From assembly GCA_036391875.1 (NCBI GenBank), contig DASVZA010000027.1, positions 1 through 36,122 of the forward strand: a DNA stretch of 36,122 nt, written 5' to 3'. The position numbers were made by a program, and so were the translations under genes. Under the pieces are notes generated by a model, which was not told the origin of the DNA, searched no databases, and was given only the letters and a program-made list of their open reading frames with translations. The first letter of the stretch is position 1, and the number at the start of each line of letters is the position of its first letter. The DNA is from Parasulfuritortus sp036391875 (lineage in GTDB: Bacteria; Pseudomonadota; Gammaproteobacteria; Burkholderiales; Thiobacillaceae). This document shows positions 34,937 to 36,122 of this stretch, in pieces.

Positions 34937-35209
34937 ATGATCAACATGATTAAGCGCGGCGACAGGCCCACCGACTTCAAAGTCAAAGCGGTCTTGAACG
35001 TGAATCGACCCCATCCCATCAACCAGACCGGCGGCAAAGTAGTGGCCTGCGACCTGGACGACGCCTGCGTGCAACTTGATTGCGAGCCCTTCAGCCAGGA
35101 AATCGAGCAGGTACTGGTAAGCAGCCGCGAAGGCCACGATTACGTGATGCACTATTGCGGCATCGATTTTCTGCAGAAGGCCGGTGATACAGAGCGGCAG
35201 AAGAAGTGA
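34937..35209 (+). CDS. hypothetical 90-residue protein
   Basis: I do not recognise this protein. It is small, soluble and mixed in charge: KRGDRPTDFKVKAVLNVNRP, then GGKVVACDLDDACVQLDCEP with three cysteines, and a Lys-rich end (GDTERQKK). A near-perfect AGGAGG (34926-34931) lies five bases before the ATG at 34937, which decides the start over the ATG at 34922. It lies between def and a long palindromic repeat, with a possible TATAAA upstream near 34901. The strong ribosome site argues it is expressed. Confidence 0.65.
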   Translation: MINMIKRGDRPTDFKVKAVLNVNRPHPINQTGGKVVACDLDDACVQLDCEPFSQEIEQVLVSSREGHDYVMHYCGIDFLQKAGDTERQKK

Positions 35210-35246
35210 CTCGGTGGACTTCCGCCCCTCTAACCCGGCTCACCAA

Positions 35247-35291
35247 CCCGTGCAGGGCGCAATAACCGAAAGGCATTGCGCCCTGCACGGG
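35247..35291. repeat. palindromic repeat with perfect 17-bp stem, copy 1
   Basis: Arms CCCGTGCAGGGCGCAAT and ATTGCGCCCTGCACGGG are exact reverse complements around the loop AACCGAAAGGC. The core GGGCGCAATAACCGAA-GGCATTGCGCC recurs at 35795-35822. It belongs to a common betaproteobacterial intergenic repeat kind (REP-like). It lies between the 90-residue gene and the CBS gene and could stabilise or end the upstream transcript, but lacks a T-run. Confidence 0.85.
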
Positions 35292-35331
35292 CGTAAATGA
35301 CAGCAACCGCGAGAAAAGCGAGGAGACGGCC

Positions 35332-35772
35332 ATGGTACGTGTGGAAGCATTGCTGGACATGAAAGGCCGCGAATTGTGGAGCATCGGGCCCGACGACACG
35401 GTGTACACCGCCATCGAACGGATGGACCAGAAAGGCGTCGGTGCCCTGGTGGTGCTGCACGACGGCTTCCTGGTCGGCATCGTCTCGGAGCGCGACTATG
35501 CGCGCAAGGTCATCCTGAAGGGACGCTCGTCGAAGGAGACGAAGGTGCGGGAGATCATGACGACCCGCGTCTATTACACCCTCGCCGACGAAGACGTCGA
35601 GGCCTGCATGGCGGTGATGACCAACCATCGCGTCCGCCACCTGCCGGTACTGCAGGAACAACGCGTCATCGGCATGATCTCCATCGGCGACGTGGTCAAG
35701 CACATCATCGCCGAGCAGCGCTCGACCATCGAGCATCTCGAGCATTACATCTCTTGGGAGGAGTCCTACTGA
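35332..35772 (+). CDS. two-CBS-domain protein
   Basis: A 146-residue cytosolic protein made only of two CBS domains, which bind adenosine nucleotides and usually sense energy state. The repeats are visible as VYTAIERMDQKGVGALVVLH...GIVSERDYARKV and VEACMAVMTNHRVRHLPVLQ...GMISIGDVVKHII. The partner or effector is not encoded nearby. GGAG precedes the ATG. Flanked on both sides by copies of the same palindromic repeat. Confidence 0.92.
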   Translation: MVRVEALLDMKGRELWSIGPDDTVYTAIERMDQKGVGALVVLHDGFLVGIVSERDYARKVILKGRSSKETKVREIMTTRVYYTLADEDVEACMAVMTNHRVRHLPVLQEQRVIGMISIGDVVKHIIAEQRSTIEHLEHYISWEESY

Positions 35773-35794
35773 GCGTCGTCGCTCGACCCCAGTA

Positions 35795-35822
35795 GGGCGC
35801 AATAACCGAAGGGCATTGCGCC
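35795..35822. repeat. palindromic repeat, copy 2
   Basis: The arms GGCGCAAT and ATTGCGCC surround the loop AACCGAAGGGC. The 28-base core differs from copy 1 (35255-35282) at one base in the loop. The outer arms seen in copy 1 are not conserved. It directly follows the CBS gene. Confidence 0.8.
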
Positions 35823-35879
35823 GGATGCGTCGTAATTGGATTCATTTGAGCGGCTTTGGCCGGGGGCGCCCGGCAGCGC

Positions 35880-35912
35880 GTTACTTTCTTTGCTTGTGCA
35901 AAGAAAGGTAAC
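35880..35912. repeat. inverted repeat with CTTTCTTTGC/GCAAAGAAAG arms
   Basis: GTTACTTTCTTTGC and GCAAAGAAAGGTAAC form a hairpin with loop TTGT and a single bulge, followed by CAAAGAAAGC. This sequence is familiar from intergenic repeats in many beta- and gammaproteobacteria. It is the first part of a longer repeat-like stretch running to about 36060. Confidence 0.65.
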
Positions 35913-35949
35913 CAAAGAAAGCACACCCCCTTCACCGCCCTTCGGGTTC

Positions 35950-36045
35950 CCAATTTTTCCACCAGCGTTCGGGCGGCTGCGCAACTCGGCCTACGGCCTC
36001 AGACAGTGCTCGCCGACTGCCCCCGAACGCTGACGAAAAAATTGG
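35950..36045. repeat. composite inverted repeat, 24-base arms
   Basis: The left arm at 35950-35973 (CCAATTTTTCC...GCGTTCGGG) pairs with the right arm at 36022-36045 (CCCGAACGCTG...AAAAATTGG) with few mismatches. Between them, 48 bases contain the smaller pair GGCC-TAC-GGCC. Together with the hairpin at 35880 it looks like a non-coding mobile or repetitive element (MITE- or REP-like). No gene is seen from 35773 to the window end. Confidence 0.65.
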
Positions 36046-36122
36046 CGGCGCAGAAGGGGGCGAACAGCAAACCTTCAGTACATCACACCGACCACCAAGT
36101 GGTTACGCCTCTGCATTGCAGG

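Overview
The window is about 36 kb of high-GC chromosomal DNA. Gene families, start and Shine-Dalgarno style, the pgpA-pncC-recA-recX order and the intergenic repeats together suggest a betaproteobacterium, perhaps of the Thiobacillus or Rhodocyclaceae kind. This is inference; no rRNA or species marker is present. Most of it reads as ordinary chromosome. The accessory-looking parts are the low-GC left edge, the iron-uptake block, the diiron-oxidase cluster and the repeat-rich right end.

Left part (1-5.8 kb): an initiator tRNA-fMet on the minus strand with a near-consensus promoter, an iron-type alcohol dehydrogenase, and a minus-strand housekeeping run pgpA-pncC-recA-recX with overlapping ends. 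A SulP anion transporter with a STAS domain diverges from pgpA.

6.1-13.1 kb: a tightly overlapped seven-gene plus-strand operon, moxR - DUF58 - DUF4381 - batA - batB - batC - batD. It encodes a MoxR AAA+ ATPase, two membrane-anchored von Willebrand A proteins, a TPR protein and a BatD-type protein, an envelope stress/assembly module whose biochemistry is still poorly defined. A DedA-type membrane protein and a truncated Na+/H+ antiporter lie after it on the minus strand.

14.6-20.6 kb: an iron-acquisition block. A Fur-box promoter drives hemP. Behind it come a P19-type periplasmic iron protein, an outer-membrane porin-like protein, a cupredoxin-like protein, an FTR1 permease, an unnamed membrane-anchored periplasmic protein and a polyferredoxin: an FtrABCD-type ferrous/ferric iron system with two extra parts. 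A close paralogue of the unnamed protein sits alone just upstream of hemP. This pair, and the porin inside the operon, are the best candidates for something undescribed.

20.6-29 kb: a PAS-containing Aer-like chemoreceptor with an unknown helical protein upstream, a histone-H1-like/DUF2934 chimera, a TRIC-type channel, then a CADD/heme-oxygenase-like putative diiron enzyme translationally coupled to an MFS exporter and divergent from an AraC-type regulator. A second MFS exporter follows. The diiron enzyme-exporter-regulator set looks like a small self-contained metabolic or resistance unit.

29-36.1 kb: a UvrD-like helicase with a strong terminator, aminopeptidase PepN, peptide deformylase, an unknown 90-residue protein, a two-CBS-domain protein, and several intergenic palindromic repeats, including a perfect 17-bp stem and a composite inverted repeat at the right end.
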